Source: Parapedobacter indicus (GTDB taxonomy: Bacteria > Bacteroidota > Bacteroidia > Sphingobacteriales > Sphingobacteriaceae). Taken from it: a DNA stretch of 64,000 bases. How positions within the stretch are numbered: the stretch's first letter is position 1; every line of letters starts with the position of its first letter. Below the pieces are notes generated by a model. That model was given only the letters and a program-made list of their open reading frames with translations, was not told the origin of the DNA and ran no database searches. The position numbers were made by a program, and so were the translations under genes. The stretch is taken from assembly GCF_900113765.1 (NCBI RefSeq), contig NZ_FOQO01000003.1:1-64000 (forward strand). Direction: 5' to 3'. Positions 45,525 through 54,994 of this stretch are shown one piece after another.

Positions 45525-46427
45525 TCAGACGAGGGTTCTCCCGTGTTTCGAAATCCAATTGCGGGTAAACTCGACGCTCTCCAACCCGATATCCACCACG
45601 GTATTTGCACAAAATACGATTCCCTCAATATCTCCCCGCTTGATCCACCGATGGCATACTTCCAACTGATGCGCCATTTGATCAACAGTCATTGGCATTT
45701 TTTCTCCAAAATTCCATAGGTAGCAACCCATAAGCCGCCTTTTTCCCGGGGTTTTATTGACGAATTTTTCGATATTGTGATCCAAATCCTTTAAATTACT
45801 GCCTTTCCACTCCCACATCGTTAATACATCAAACAATTTGATGTAATCAGCAAGCTCATAGTCAAGCTGGTGGATATACCAAACAAGCCATAGGACCAAA
45901 TGGCGCTTTTGAAATCCGTGGAGCCGATTCCGCATGTCCTCGATACTTTGGAGCGTATACCTTGCTACCCGGCCATCGGCCGTAGGTACGATAAAAAAAT
46001 CATCAAGGATGGCACCGGTGATATTGTCATGGTATTTGGCTATCCGCAGAATTTCACCAAGATCGCTCTCTTCTCCATCGTGTTGTTTTGAACTCGCGTC
46101 ACCAACGGCAGACCAAACGACCTCTTTCAGTGACTTCAATTTTTCTGCCTCGTGATCAAACGGAGGGAAAGGACCATGCTCACCCAACGCGACCCTGCAA
46201 CATTTGCGGATTCCCAAATAGTCGCATGCTTCCATTGGTCCTAGCCGATTATCACCCGGCAAGTTATATGCATTTACCGGATGGTGATGTCCTCCCGCAT
46301 TGTGTCCCCAAAGCCATAGCCTGTCTGACAACGAAGTCTTCTTACCGAAATCACCTAAGTCTTTGTTTGCCAAAGGGAACGCTACACTTAAAATCGACGC
46401 GTTTTTTATGAATGTTCTTCTTCTCAT
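45525..46427 (-). CDS. Tat-exported protein of unknown function
   Basis: 300 residues from ATG 46427. The start MRRRTFIKNASIL matches the twin-arginine pattern R-R-x-F-I-K followed by a hydrophobic stretch, so export in folded form is likely. The body contains LWLWGHNAGGHHHPVNAYNLPGDNRLGP, TGAILDDFF, LVLWLVWYIHQLDYEL and GCYLWNFGEKMPMT, a pattern rich in W, H and D like TIM-barrel glycan-processing proteins, but I do not recognise the family. It lies 23 bp after the SusD gene and is probably part of that operon. Confidence 0.65.
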   Translation of the reverse strand: MRRRTFIKNASILSVAFPLANKDLGDFGKKTSLSDRLWLWGHNAGGHHHPVNAYNLPGDNRLGPMEACDYLGIRKCCRVALGEHGPFPPFDHEAEKLKSLKEVVWSAVGDASSKQHDGEESDLGEILRIAKYHDNITGAILDDFFIVPTADGRVARYTLQSIEDMRNRLHGFQKRHLVLWLVWYIHQLDYELADYIKLFDVLTMWEWKGSNLKDLDHNIEKFVNKTPGKRRLMGCYLWNFGEKMPMTVDQMAHQLEVCHRWIKRGDIEGIVFCANTVVDIGLESVEFTRNWISKHGRTLV

Positions 46428-46450
46428 TGTTGATAGTGATTGAACGGACA

Positions 46451-47995
46451 TTATTGGTAGCCCGGGTTTTGAACGAGGTTGCTATTGATCTGCAATTCAC
46501 GGAAGGGGATCGGATAAATCAGTTTTTCCGGTGTAACGTTGAACGCATTCGGAAGTACCCATCCATATTGGCTTTTTACCGCCGCCCCAAATTGCTGCAT
46601 AACCTCCACGGCTTTTCCAGCACGTATTAGATCCAACCAGCGATGATTCTCAAAGGCCAGTTCGTGCCTTCGTTCCTTCAAGATTGCTTCTTTTGAAATC
46701 GTTGCCAGATTGGCCAGTCCGGCGCGGTTTCGTACTTGATTGACATATCTCAATGCTCCTGTTTGATCTCCTTGTTCCAAAAGGCACTCCGCTAATAGCA
46801 GCAACGCATCGGCATAGCGGAAAATAGGCCAGTTTTCTCCGGTATTGTATTCGACGGCGTAAGGCGAATGATTGTATTTATTTACAAAATAGTAGTATGC
46901 TTTACCCGGTTGAGGCTTGTATCCTTCGGCATTTACAACCCTTTCGATAAGAAAAGTGCCGTTAGCATCTTCGGTTCCCTCTGCTACGGCTACCGAAGCG
47001 TTCAATCGCTTATCGCCTTTTTCGTAAGTGGATACCAAATCTCTTGTCGGAACATTCCACCCACCCCAGCGGATATGCTGCGTAGCAACATTGAGTCCGG
47101 TGATCAGGACCGTATTCGGTGTTTTTGGGATAAATAGCCAAGTAAAGTAGCTATGCAGGCCATCGTTTCCCTCCTTGTATTGAATCTCAAAAATGGATTC
47201 CCGGCTATTCTTTTGGGCAGGGTCGAAACAATCGGCGTAGTCGGCCATCAAGGTGTAATTCATTCCCTCGATATCCCTCAATTCCTGCGCGGCTTTGGCG
47301 TAGTCCTTATTCGGCTGTGTCAGATAAGCATACGCTAACAACATCTTGGCGGAACCGCTCGATGCCCGGCCCGATTGAGGAAACTCCTTTGCAACGGGAA
47401 GTCCGGGAATGGCCAAAACCAAATCGGCTATGACCTGTCCATAAACCTCTTCCTCGGTTGCCCTAGGCAGAAATGTTCCTTCCTCTGACGTGATTTCGGC
47501 CAACTGCAGGGGAACTCCACCATAGTGGCTAACCAGATCAAAGTAAAAAAATGCTCTCAGAAACAAGGTCTCGGCCACTATTCTATTTTTTGTCGCCTCC
47601 TCCATGTCGCTGAATCCCGTTATTCGATCTAAGATTGTATTTGCCCGGGATATCCCAACGTAGTTATTTGTGTAGCGGTTAGTCGTATAACTAGCTCGAT
47701 CATCGTCCGTAAACTGTGCAATAGACTCTGCATGCAGGGCCTGGCTTCGGTCTCCCGCAAAAAAGGTGAAAAATGTATTATCCGACCGCATTTCGTCCAT
47801 GAAAACAGCATACTCAGGCAACGAACGAAGACAGGAATAAACGCCAATCAGTGCTTGTTCAAAGTGCTCTCCCGACTTAAAAAAGGAAGATGAGCTTTGA
47901 TACGTCTGTGGCGATAAATTGAGCAGCGATTGTTCATCACACGAGAAATTGACGACGGTGCCCAATAGAAGTAAGTATATAGGTATTCTTTTCAT
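46451..47995 (-). CDS. SusD/RagB-family outer-membrane lipoprotein (second locus)
   Basis: 514 residues with a lipobox (VNFSC). SusD features: GEHFEQALIGVYSCLRSL, NYVGISRANTILDRI, AETLFLRAFFYFDLVSHYGGVPLQL and the C-terminal ILKERRHELAFENHRWLDLIRAGKAVE..LIYPIPFRELQINSNLVQNPGY. It is intact and is the partner of the SusC at 48016-51048, 20 bp upstream. Because that SusC has lost its signal peptide and promoter region, this gene may now be silent or unable to form a working pair. Confidence 0.93.
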   Translation of the reverse strand: MKRIPIYLLLLGTVVNFSCDEQSLLNLSPQTYQSSSSFFKSGEHFEQALIGVYSCLRSLPEYAVFMDEMRSDNTFFTFFAGDRSQALHAESIAQFTDDDRASYTTNRYTNNYVGISRANTILDRITGFSDMEEATKNRIVAETLFLRAFFYFDLVSHYGGVPLQLAEITSEEGTFLPRATEEEVYGQVIADLVLAIPGLPVAKEFPQSGRASSGSAKMLLAYAYLTQPNKDYAKAAQELRDIEGMNYTLMADYADCFDPAQKNSRESIFEIQYKEGNDGLHSYFTWLFIPKTPNTVLITGLNVATQHIRWGGWNVPTRDLVSTYEKGDKRLNASVAVAEGTEDANGTFLIERVVNAEGYKPQPGKAYYYFVNKYNHSPYAVEYNTGENWPIFRYADALLLLAECLLEQGDQTGALRYVNQVRNRAGLANLATISKEAILKERRHELAFENHRWLDLIRAGKAVEVMQQFGAAVKSQYGWVLPNAFNVTPEKLIYPIPFRELQINSNLVQNPGYQ

Positions 47996-48015
47996 TTCAA
48001 ATCACGTTATATCTC

Positions 48016-51000
48016 TTAAATAAATTTGATGCTCAGCCCCAAAGAAAAGACACGGCTAATGGGATAAGATGCAAAGTCCCACCCGGCTCCCAAACCATTT
48101 AAGCCATTTCTGCTTGCCTCAGGATTCATCCCAGGGTAATTGGTTAGGATAAACAGATTCTGTATACTACCGTATAAACGAACGCTTTCGATATACTTCT
48201 TCAAGGGAATACGGTAGCCGAACGTAATGTTCTTTGCGGCAAGATACGATCCATCAAAAACCATCCACGTAGACAGGTCAGTAAAATCTTTGGTGGTCCC
48301 TGTCCGCGTTCGCGGAATGCGGCCATCGCCTGGGTTTTCAATCGACCGCCACCGCTTGGCAACGTCTTTGGTTACGTTGAAAATACCCGCCAAGTCATTC
48401 GTGGAAGAAAGTGATTCGTCAACGATATCGCCGCCTACGGATCCCGCCAGCACAAAACTGAAATCAAAATTTTTATAAGTGAACTCGTTGGTGATGCCGT
48501 AAATGAAATCAGGGTTGGGGTCGCCGATAAATGTGCGATCATCGGGGGTTATTTGACCATCGGGCATGCCATCCGGGCCACTGATGTCCTTGAACCTTAC
48601 CGTGCCAACCATCGATGCCGCTCGTTTGGGTTGCGTGTCAAACTCTTCCTGCGTCATATAGACCCCATCATAAATGAATCCGAAAAATTGGCCCATGGGC
48701 CTACCTACCTGGGTCCTATGGGGATCCCAAGACAGGTTATATGCACCGATGGGTGTGTCGTTAGTCCCCAACTTTTTGACGAGGTTCCGATTGAATGAGA
48801 TATTCAACGATGCATTCCAGGTCAAAGCATTGAACTGGTTTTTCGATTGCAATTCAACTTCATGTCCCCAAAAATTGAATTCGCCAATATTCGAACTTAT
48901 ACTGGAAAATCCGGATTGCTGGGGGATGTCTATGGCATATAACAGACCATTGGTTCGTTTCCAGTAGTAGTCATAGGTGGCGAATAACCGATTGTTGAAC
49001 AATCCGACCTCAACTCCCAGATCAAATTGGCTTGTCGTTTCCCAGGTCAAATTACTATTTCCCAAACTCGATTTAGCCCGGCCGGCGGCTACCTGATCGT
49101 TTAATGCATAGTTGGCCGCGGAAACCGTGGAAAGATGGGTATAATCTCCGATGTTATTGTTTCCCACCTTTCCGTTGCTCATCCGGATTTTAAGAAAATC
49201 CAACTGGTTAACATGGTTCAAAAATTCTTCCTCTGAGGCGATCCAGCCCAAGGCGACCGATGGGAAATTTCCCCATTTTGCGTTCACTCCAAACTTGGAT
49301 GAACCGTCGCGCCGGATGGCTGCCGACAACAGATACCGATTCTTGTAGCTGTAATTCAACCGCCCGATATAAGAGAGAATCGACCAATCATTGGTTCCGG
49401 CTTGTCCCAATCGAATGTTTGCTGCATTTACCCAAGAAATCTCGTTATCGGGATACTGTGTCCCATCGATGGAACCCGATTCAAATGTGGTTTTTTGAAC
49501 TGAATAGCCTAATAAGCCGTCAAACGAATGTGCTTCATTGATGGTCTTCTGGTAAGTCATCGTATTTTCTACCAACCAAGACAAAAAATTGTTCGTATTG
49601 TAATTGCCAATAGGAGTTTGGGGCGGGGCGGAAAATAGCCCTCCTCGAACGTGTGAGGGTTCGAAATATCGAGACACCCCGTTACCGATATCGCCGTTGG
49701 CGGAAATCTTATATTTCAGTCCATCGATGATTTCATATTCAAGGAATGCGTTGGTCAGCAAATTGGTACTCTTACTGGGGCTTTGCCGATCACGCACGAC
49801 GAGATACCAGTTGGGATTAGCGAACATACCCGGCCGCGAAAAAGATATCGGATAGGTGCCGTCTGCATTTTTATATTCAATGGTAGGGTCCATTAAATAA
49901 GCCGCCTGAATCAATTGGTGCGGTCCTTCCATCTTAGGCAATACATGTCTGTTTACATGGGAGAAACCAATATTCAGTCCAATCGAAAATCGATCTGAGA
50001 CATCGTAAACGTTGTTGGCCCGGCCGCTAAAGCGACCGAAATTGGAGTTTAGCATAACGCCCTCTTGCCTGGTGTAGTTGAGGTTAATAGAAGATTTCAA
50101 GTCTTTCTTTCCAGAAACTACCGAAAGGTTGTAGTTTTGGCTGGGAGCGGTTCGCAAGAGTATATCAAACCAGTCGGTCCCTTGATTGTCGCCATAAATT
50201 TCAGGATGCTGATACAATTCGGGGACGCCTCCCGTGTACCCTTCGTATCGGGCTGCATCTTCGTAAAACTCCTTTTTAAATTGGGCAAATTCGCGAGCAG
50301 ACATCTGGTTAGGTTTACCTCGATCGCCAACGGATTCCAACCCTACCGAGGTATTAAATGATATGTTGTGCTGCCCTGCCACTGCTGATTTCGTGGTAAT
50401 CAGCACAACCCCATTTGCCGCCCTAGATCCATACAACGACGTAGCGGAGGCATCTTTGAGTACAGATATAGACGCGATTTCATCCGGGCTGATACTGGAC
50501 AAACCGGTAACGGTGGGAAATCCATCGATGACAATCAGTGGATTATTTCCGGCGTTGATAGAGGCTGCCCCCCTTATCCGGATGGCCATGTTGTTGCCCG
50601 GGGCCCCGCTTGTATGGTATATCTGCGCACCCGCTATTTGGCCTTGCAATTTTTGGCCAATGTTGTTGACCGGCATATCTTGGAGCTTGCTGGCATCAAC
50701 GGTGCTAACTGATCCCACAAGGTTTCTTTTCTGCACGGTACCATAGCCTACTACGATTACCTCTTCGAGGTTGCTGATCGATTCGACAAGTGTTACATTC
50801 AGTGTGGTACGATTGCCGACAGGCACTTCCATGGTTTCAAAACCAATGGCAGAAAAGATCAACACATTCGTATCGCTGGACACGGACACCGAATAATTCC
50901 CGAATACGTCTGTTACGGTTGTACGGGAGGCTCCCTTGATCGTCACGGTTACCCCCTGCAACGAATTATTGGAACGGTCAACCACGTGGCCGACGATTGT

Positions 51001-51048
51001 TCGTTCTTGAGCAACGAATTCGCGGAATATCGGTTGGTCAAACTGCAC
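48016..51048 (-). pseudogene. SusC/RagA-type TonB-dependent transporter lacking its signal peptide
   Basis: About 1010 codons of a SusC protein: carboxypeptidase-like domain (RTIVGHVVDRSNNSLQGVTVTIKGASRTTVTDVFGNY), plug (EEVIVVGYGTVQKRNLVGSVS), barrel and proper end. It has no STN domain, so it would not signal to a FecR. The frame opens at GTG 51048, three codons after an in-frame stop, and reads QFDQPIFREFVAQERT: only the tail of a signal peptide is left. Without it the protein cannot reach the outer membrane. The truncation coincides with the truncated front of the hydrolase on the other strand. Confidence 0.75.
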
Positions 51049-51059
51049 AATGGGTTAAG

Positions 51060-51647
51060 TTCTTTATTTTCCTTCATGACTATGGTGCGCCGATCGGGCT
51101 TCAATTATGCATAAACCACCCCGAAAAAATTACGGGTATAATTGTTCAGAGTGGCAACGCACATCGTGAAGGTATGGGTCCGGAATGGGGCGAATATATT
51201 GAGTATTGGTACAACCCAACGGCTGAAAAAAAGAAAAAGCTTATTAAATTCTTAAGTGCAGAAGGCATAAAAAATCAATACTTTGGTGGACTTCCAGAAG
51301 AAATATTACCAAGGGTCAGCCCGGAACTGTGGATGCTTGATTGGGAGCTTTTGAGGAGACCGGGTAATATCGAAAAGCAGTTTGAATTAAACTGCGACTT
51401 CAAAACGCACTTAGAAATGTTTCCTGTTTACCAGGAGTATTTCCGCAGGCATCAGCCACCCGGTCTTGTCATGTGGGGAAAATATGAGATATTTTTTTCA
51501 GTGAGCGAAGTTGCTTGTTACAAGCGGGAATTGCCCGAAGCTCAAATCCATATTTTAGATGGAGGGCATGATCTACTGGACACTCATTTTGATGAGGTTT
51601 TGACGCTAATGAGGAATTTTGTGAAAGAACAAGGAGGAAGCCGTTGA
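51060..51647 (+). pseudogene. 5'-truncated alpha/beta hydrolase
   Basis: From 51060 the frame reads FFIFLHDYGAPIGLQLCINHPEKITGIIVQSGNAHREGMGPEW and ends in a histidine motif ILDGGHDLLDTH. HDYGAPIG is the nucleophile-elbow region in this hydrolase group, which has D instead of S there (dehalogenase-like). About 90-100 N-terminal residues, with the oxyanion loop, are missing. The frame runs upstream only into the antisense of SusC. The gene was cut by the same deletion as SusC. Confidence 0.75.
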
Positions 51648-51773
51648 TCTTATCTTGAGTAGTGACGACCGACGGCTCCTGCTCTTGTTTCGGTTTAGTT
51701 GATCCTTCTTCGGTTTCTTTCTCCAAGCACTTTTTAGCCGCTCGCTGATCTGGGGCGCTGTAAGAGATCTCAC

Positions 51774-51974
51774 TTATTTTTGTGTACATGCCTTGCAGCT
51801 ATAAGCCGAAGGGTGTGTTTTTAAGGCTTCTACCACAGCAGCCATCGGGGAGTAAAATTCGCCGAGGTACTTTCGGCAATCCGGTGGTGGCAGGTATACG
51901 CAGTCCGCTTGGTGAACCTGGCGGTCTGTGTTAGCCTCCGTGTTCAGATAATATTTTTGCCTGGTATAATTCAT
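51774..51974 (-). CDS. Small conserved cysteine-containing protein
   Basis: 66 residues. YYLNTEANTDRQVHQADCVYLPPPDCRKYLGEFYSPMAAVVEALKTHPSAYSCKAC resembles small conserved Bacteroidota proteins with an N-terminal yyvN motif, V-H, C..LP..RKYLG and a C-terminal C-x2-C. Function unknown; the cysteines could bind a metal. It lies 5 bp downstream of the response regulator on the same strand. Confidence 0.65.
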   Translation of the reverse strand: MNYTRQKYYLNTEANTDRQVHQADCVYLPPPDCRKYLGEFYSPMAAVVEALKTHPSAYSCKACTQK

Positions 51975-51979
51975 ACGAT

Positions 51980-52645
51980 CTAAATAATGCCAATATCTTT
52001 ACAATAGGCAATGAGCTGCTCATTTTTGGAAAAACTCAAGATTTCTTTCATCAGATTAAGGCGTTTTTCGACACTGCTCAACCCGGATGGCTTGATGTCG
52101 TTTTGCCGTAAATAATAGGGAATGTCTTTTTGAAGCACGCCTTTTGAAAGCAAGGAAATGATGGTCACATCAAACGTGGAAAACTCGTGGGAGTTTTTTT
52201 CCCTGACAGTTTGCTTCAAATCGGGAGGGAGATAGGTTTTATGGTCATAAACCACTTGCAAGGCTTCTTTTAGGTGTTGTGCATCGCGCCGGGCTTTGCG
52301 TACGTACCCATCGATCGAAAGTGTCCTGAAAAGTTCATTGACAATGGCTGGCCGGCTCTCTGCCGAGAAGACAATAACCTTAAGGTCGGACTGCACCTGT
52401 TTAGCGGCCTCGATCAATTCCTTCCCGTCGGAAAGTTGCTGTTCGTAGTGGTCTTTCTCGAAATAAAGATCGGTAATGAGGAGGTCATAGGGTTCTCCGA
52501 TACGGAGCGCATTGCGTACCCAGGTAAGCGCATCATCACAATAGTAAACATACTTGGCACATTCGACGCCAAGCGATTCCAGGGTCTTTTGCACCGAGAT
52601 ATTGGCACTTTCATGGTCTTCGGCAATCAATACTTTTTTGAACAT
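51980..52645 (-). CDS. Response regulator (LuxR-like C-terminus)
   Basis: 221 residues. The receiver domain has AEDHES, phospho-acceptor D in DLLITDLYFEKDH, and K in GYVRKARRD. The C-terminal region (EFSTFDVTIISLLSKGVLQKDIPYYLRQNDIKPSGLSSVEKRLNLMKEIL) is a divergent LuxR/FixJ-type helix-turn-helix. It is 11 bp downstream of the histidine kinase and forms a two-component pair with it. Confidence 0.88.
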   Translation of the reverse strand: MFKKVLIAEDHESANISVQKTLESLGVECAKYVYYCDDALTWVRNALRIGEPYDLLITDLYFEKDHYEQQLSDGKELIEAAKQVQSDLKVIVFSAESRPAIVNELFRTLSIDGYVRKARRDAQHLKEALQVVYDHKTYLPPDLKQTVREKNSHEFSTFDVTIISLLSKGVLQKDIPYYLRQNDIKPSGLSSVEKRLNLMKEILSFSKNEQLIAYCKDIGII

Positions 52646-52656
52646 CCGTGGTCAAT

Positions 52657-54339
52657 TTAAGATAACGGGAAAGTCATGCGAATCTTCAATCCATTCTCCC
52701 CGACGTCAAAGGTAAAATCGCCTCGTAGATTTTTTATACGGTTTCCCGTATTGACCAGCCCATTGCCTTTTTGAAAGCCAGCAGGCAAGCCTATTCCGTT
52801 ATCTGAATAGTAAATCGAAACCTGATGGCCGTCCTGTTCAACCCGTACGGCAACGTGACTGGCTTTGCTATGCTTCTTCATGTTAACCATAAGTTCTTGC
52901 AGAATATGTTCGATTTCGTATTTTGCTTTAACTGGCACCCCGGCCCAAACACCGGAATCGTTTCCTGCAATGAGTACTTTTGTGGAATCTGTAGCAAAAG
53001 AAGTAAGCAGGTCGGTTATCTTCTGATGATAGTCAATTTGTTTACTAGGTAGGTCTTCCGTTTCATAGGATATGTCACGAGATTTTTCATACATATCCTC
53101 CAGACGATCCAAAATTCCTTCGCGGTCGATATCGTTTTTATTTTCAATCTCTGCCATTACCCGATAAAGTCCGTTTGCTACGACATCATGTACTTTTTTG
53201 GAGGTCTTGAGCTGACTTGCCTTTATCCGGCTTTGTGCTTCTAACTCTAATCGCTGTTTTCTCTTTCTGTACCAAAAAGTACCGCCTCCGATTAGGGCGG
53301 CGGCCAACAAAGAAACGATTGCGGTCAAGGTACGCTGTCGATTGATCTGAAGGTTCCGCTCTGCATTTTCCTGTTGTAGCTTTAGGTTTTCGATCTTGTT
53401 CTTTTCAACTTCATAACGGATAAGGGCAAATTGGTTTTTAGCGGCCGCACGGGCTTGCTGCACACTATCGCTTAGGCGCTGATAGACTTCAAAATACTCC
53501 TTGGCTGAATCCGATGGGCTTAGCCTGACCAACAGCTGAAGCCCCATAATCTGATCATCGGCACTTTTTATTTCCCGGGCCATTGCGTAGCGTTTGCGGG
53601 CAAAAAACAATGCCGAATCGGGACGCTTTTGTTCGTAATACGCTGCAAGGTGCGCATAGCTGGAGTTTTTACCCCATTTATCGTTTTCGTGCTCGCGGAT
53701 TTGCAAGGCGGTCAACAGGTGCGGTGCAGCGTTGTAGGCCGGGTTCTGGTGCCATCGGGTGTCAGAGATATTGGTTAATGCCCTGGCATATTCCCGCGGA
53801 TTCTTGCTGTCCTCTTGAATGATCTGTTCATATATTTTCAACGCCTCCTCATATTGCCCATTATCATGGTACGCTTTCGCTTTATTGTTTAAAAAAACAC
53901 GTGTATTCAGTGAGTCGTCTGAAAATTGAATGGCGGAATCGTAAAATGAAATCGCTCGTTCGAAATCTTTGAGTAAGTAAGTTGATTTACCTAGGTTGTT
54001 AAAATTCGAACTTAAATAAATGCGATGTTGGGGATTTTCGGTATCTAAATAATCATTGGCCTGAAGTGAGGTTTCCTGAGCTCCAAAGTAATCGTTTTGA
54101 TTGGATAACATGATGGCCATCTGTATCAGGCAATTCGCCACATTTAAACTGTCTTTGTTTTCTAAAAACAGATCTTTGGCTCTATCAAAATAGAGAAACG
54201 CGCTATCTGCCATTCCCGCATCGCGATATTCATACGCGCGATCATAATAGGGAGTAGTAACTGTGGGCGCCTCCGGTATTATTTCACTTGAACAGGATAC
54301 AAACACCAAAGACAGCGTACAAAAGTTTAAGCTTCTCAA
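52657..54339 (-). CDS. TPR-containing sensor histidine kinase lipoprotein
   Basis: 560 residues from TTG 54339. The short signal ends in a lipobox-like FVSC. Tetratricopeptide repeats fill residues about 25-270 (AFLYFDRAKDLF, AISFYDSAIQF, EALKIYEQIIQ, SALFFARKRYAMA) and would lie outside the inner membrane. One membrane helix (LTAIVSLLAAALIGGGTFWY) and a coiled coil precede a NarL-type kinase: SKKVHDVVANGLYRVMAEIE with the phosphoryl histidine, EHILQELMVNMKKHSKAS (N-box) and DNGIGLPAGFQKGNGLVN (G-boxes). It pairs with the regulator downstream; a tiny secreted peptide is encoded 87 bp upstream. Confidence 0.9.
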   Translation of the reverse strand: MRSLNFCTLSLVFVSCSSEIIPEAPTVTTPYYDRAYEYRDAGMADSAFLYFDRAKDLFLENKDSLNVANCLIQMAIMLSNQNDYFGAQETSLQANDYLDTENPQHRIYLSSNFNNLGKSTYLLKDFERAISFYDSAIQFSDDSLNTRVFLNNKAKAYHDNGQYEEALKIYEQIIQEDSKNPREYARALTNISDTRWHQNPAYNAAPHLLTALQIREHENDKWGKNSSYAHLAAYYEQKRPDSALFFARKRYAMAREIKSADDQIMGLQLLVRLSPSDSAKEYFEVYQRLSDSVQQARAAAKNQFALIRYEVEKNKIENLKLQQENAERNLQINRQRTLTAIVSLLAAALIGGGTFWYRKRKQRLELEAQSRIKASQLKTSKKVHDVVANGLYRVMAEIENKNDIDREGILDRLEDMYEKSRDISYETEDLPSKQIDYHQKITDLLTSFATDSTKVLIAGNDSGVWAGVPVKAKYEIEHILQELMVNMKKHSKASHVAVRVEQDGHQVSIYYSDNGIGLPAGFQKGNGLVNTGNRIKNLRGDFTFDVGENGLKIRMTFPLS

Positions 54340-54425
54340 CTGGTCTCGAATTTAATTCGAAGTTACAGAAAAATCGGAATAAAAAAGGCAGCTCATCGCT
54401 GCCTTCGTCTGTAAACCAAATGATC

Positions 54426-54578
54426 TTACGGTTTAGGGGGCACAACATCCCCGACATCTCCACCCGTGCCTTGCTCGTCATTGCCCATCGTCTGGACGGT
54501 ACCGTTTCCCTGATGATTGTGATTCGAATGAGAAGGACACAGCAATCCCATCAATATAGCAAAAAATACACTATACAT
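54426..54578 (-). CDS. Small secreted peptide upstream of the kinase
   Basis: 50 residues from ATG 54578. The hydrophobic start MYSVFFAILMGLLCPSHS looks like a signal or membrane segment, followed by a polar stretch with HNHQGNGTVQTMGNDEQGTG and ending DVVPPKP. It is on the same strand as the histidine kinase, which begins 87 bp downstream. A role as a secreted cue for the TPR sensor is a guess from position. Unrecognised family. Confidence 0.5.
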   Translation of the reverse strand: MYSVFFAILMGLLCPSHSNHNHQGNGTVQTMGNDEQGTGGDVGDVVPPKP

Positions 54579-54650
54579 AATTCAAAAATTTTAACTTGAA
54601 AAACTTGGTAGGTCCCCGCGGATCCTCCCGCAGGGGTTGCTACAAATGTT

Positions 54651-54719
54651 TTCAGAAGGCCTTCTGAATTGTTGGGAAGTGTGAGATTCGGCCGCGGGAG
54701 CTATCAACTGCTTCCCAAC
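54651..54719. repeat. 18-bp palindrome and adjacent inverted repeat
   Basis: TTCAGAAGGCCTTCTGAA is a perfect palindrome at 54651-54668. GTTGGGAAG (54671-54679) and CTTCCCAAC (54711-54719) form 9-bp arms with a 31-bp loop. They lie in the divergent spacer between the kinase operon and the membrane protein at 54995. Confidence 0.7.
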
Positions 54720-54880
54720 CGGTTAACAGCCTCCGCTGCCTCTTCTCGTTTTGAAATCTGTTTCGTACCTTTGTTTAATGACTAATCAATACTTGAACTG
54801 ATTTCTGATGCAAACATAGATTGCATAAACAACTAATCATCAAGTAATTCCGATGTTTCCGGTGTTTCTGACATTATTCC

Positions 54881-54910
54881 GCGATTTCCGAAGGATTTCC
54901 GCGATTTCCG
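54881..54910. repeat. GCGATTTCCG direct repeats
   Basis: GCGATTTCCG occurs at 54881-54890 and 54901-54910, with GGATTTCCG between them; TTTCCG recurs at 54856 and 54959. They precede the promoter of the gene at 54995 and may be operator half-sites. Confidence 0.5.
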
Positions 54911-54981
54911 GTAACGACGGCGATAAATGAATGTGCAGAAGGGATACGGTTTCCCGTAATTTCCGATGAGATAAATAGATT

Positions 54982-54989
54982 TAATTTTG
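54982..54989 (+). promoter_or_regulatory. -7 box (TAATTTTG) just before the start codon
   Basis: TAATTTTG is an exact Bacteroidota -7 match. It ends 6 bp before ATG 54995, so transcription would start at or next to the ATG and the message would be leaderless. Confidence 0.5.
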
Positions 54990-54994
54990 CGGTG

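Noticed and set aside
51469..51789. Minus-strand 106-codon frame rich in E, K and Q
   Set aside because: The first 49 codons look protein-like, but the second half is antisense to the hydrolase fragment and I find no family or neighbour to support it.
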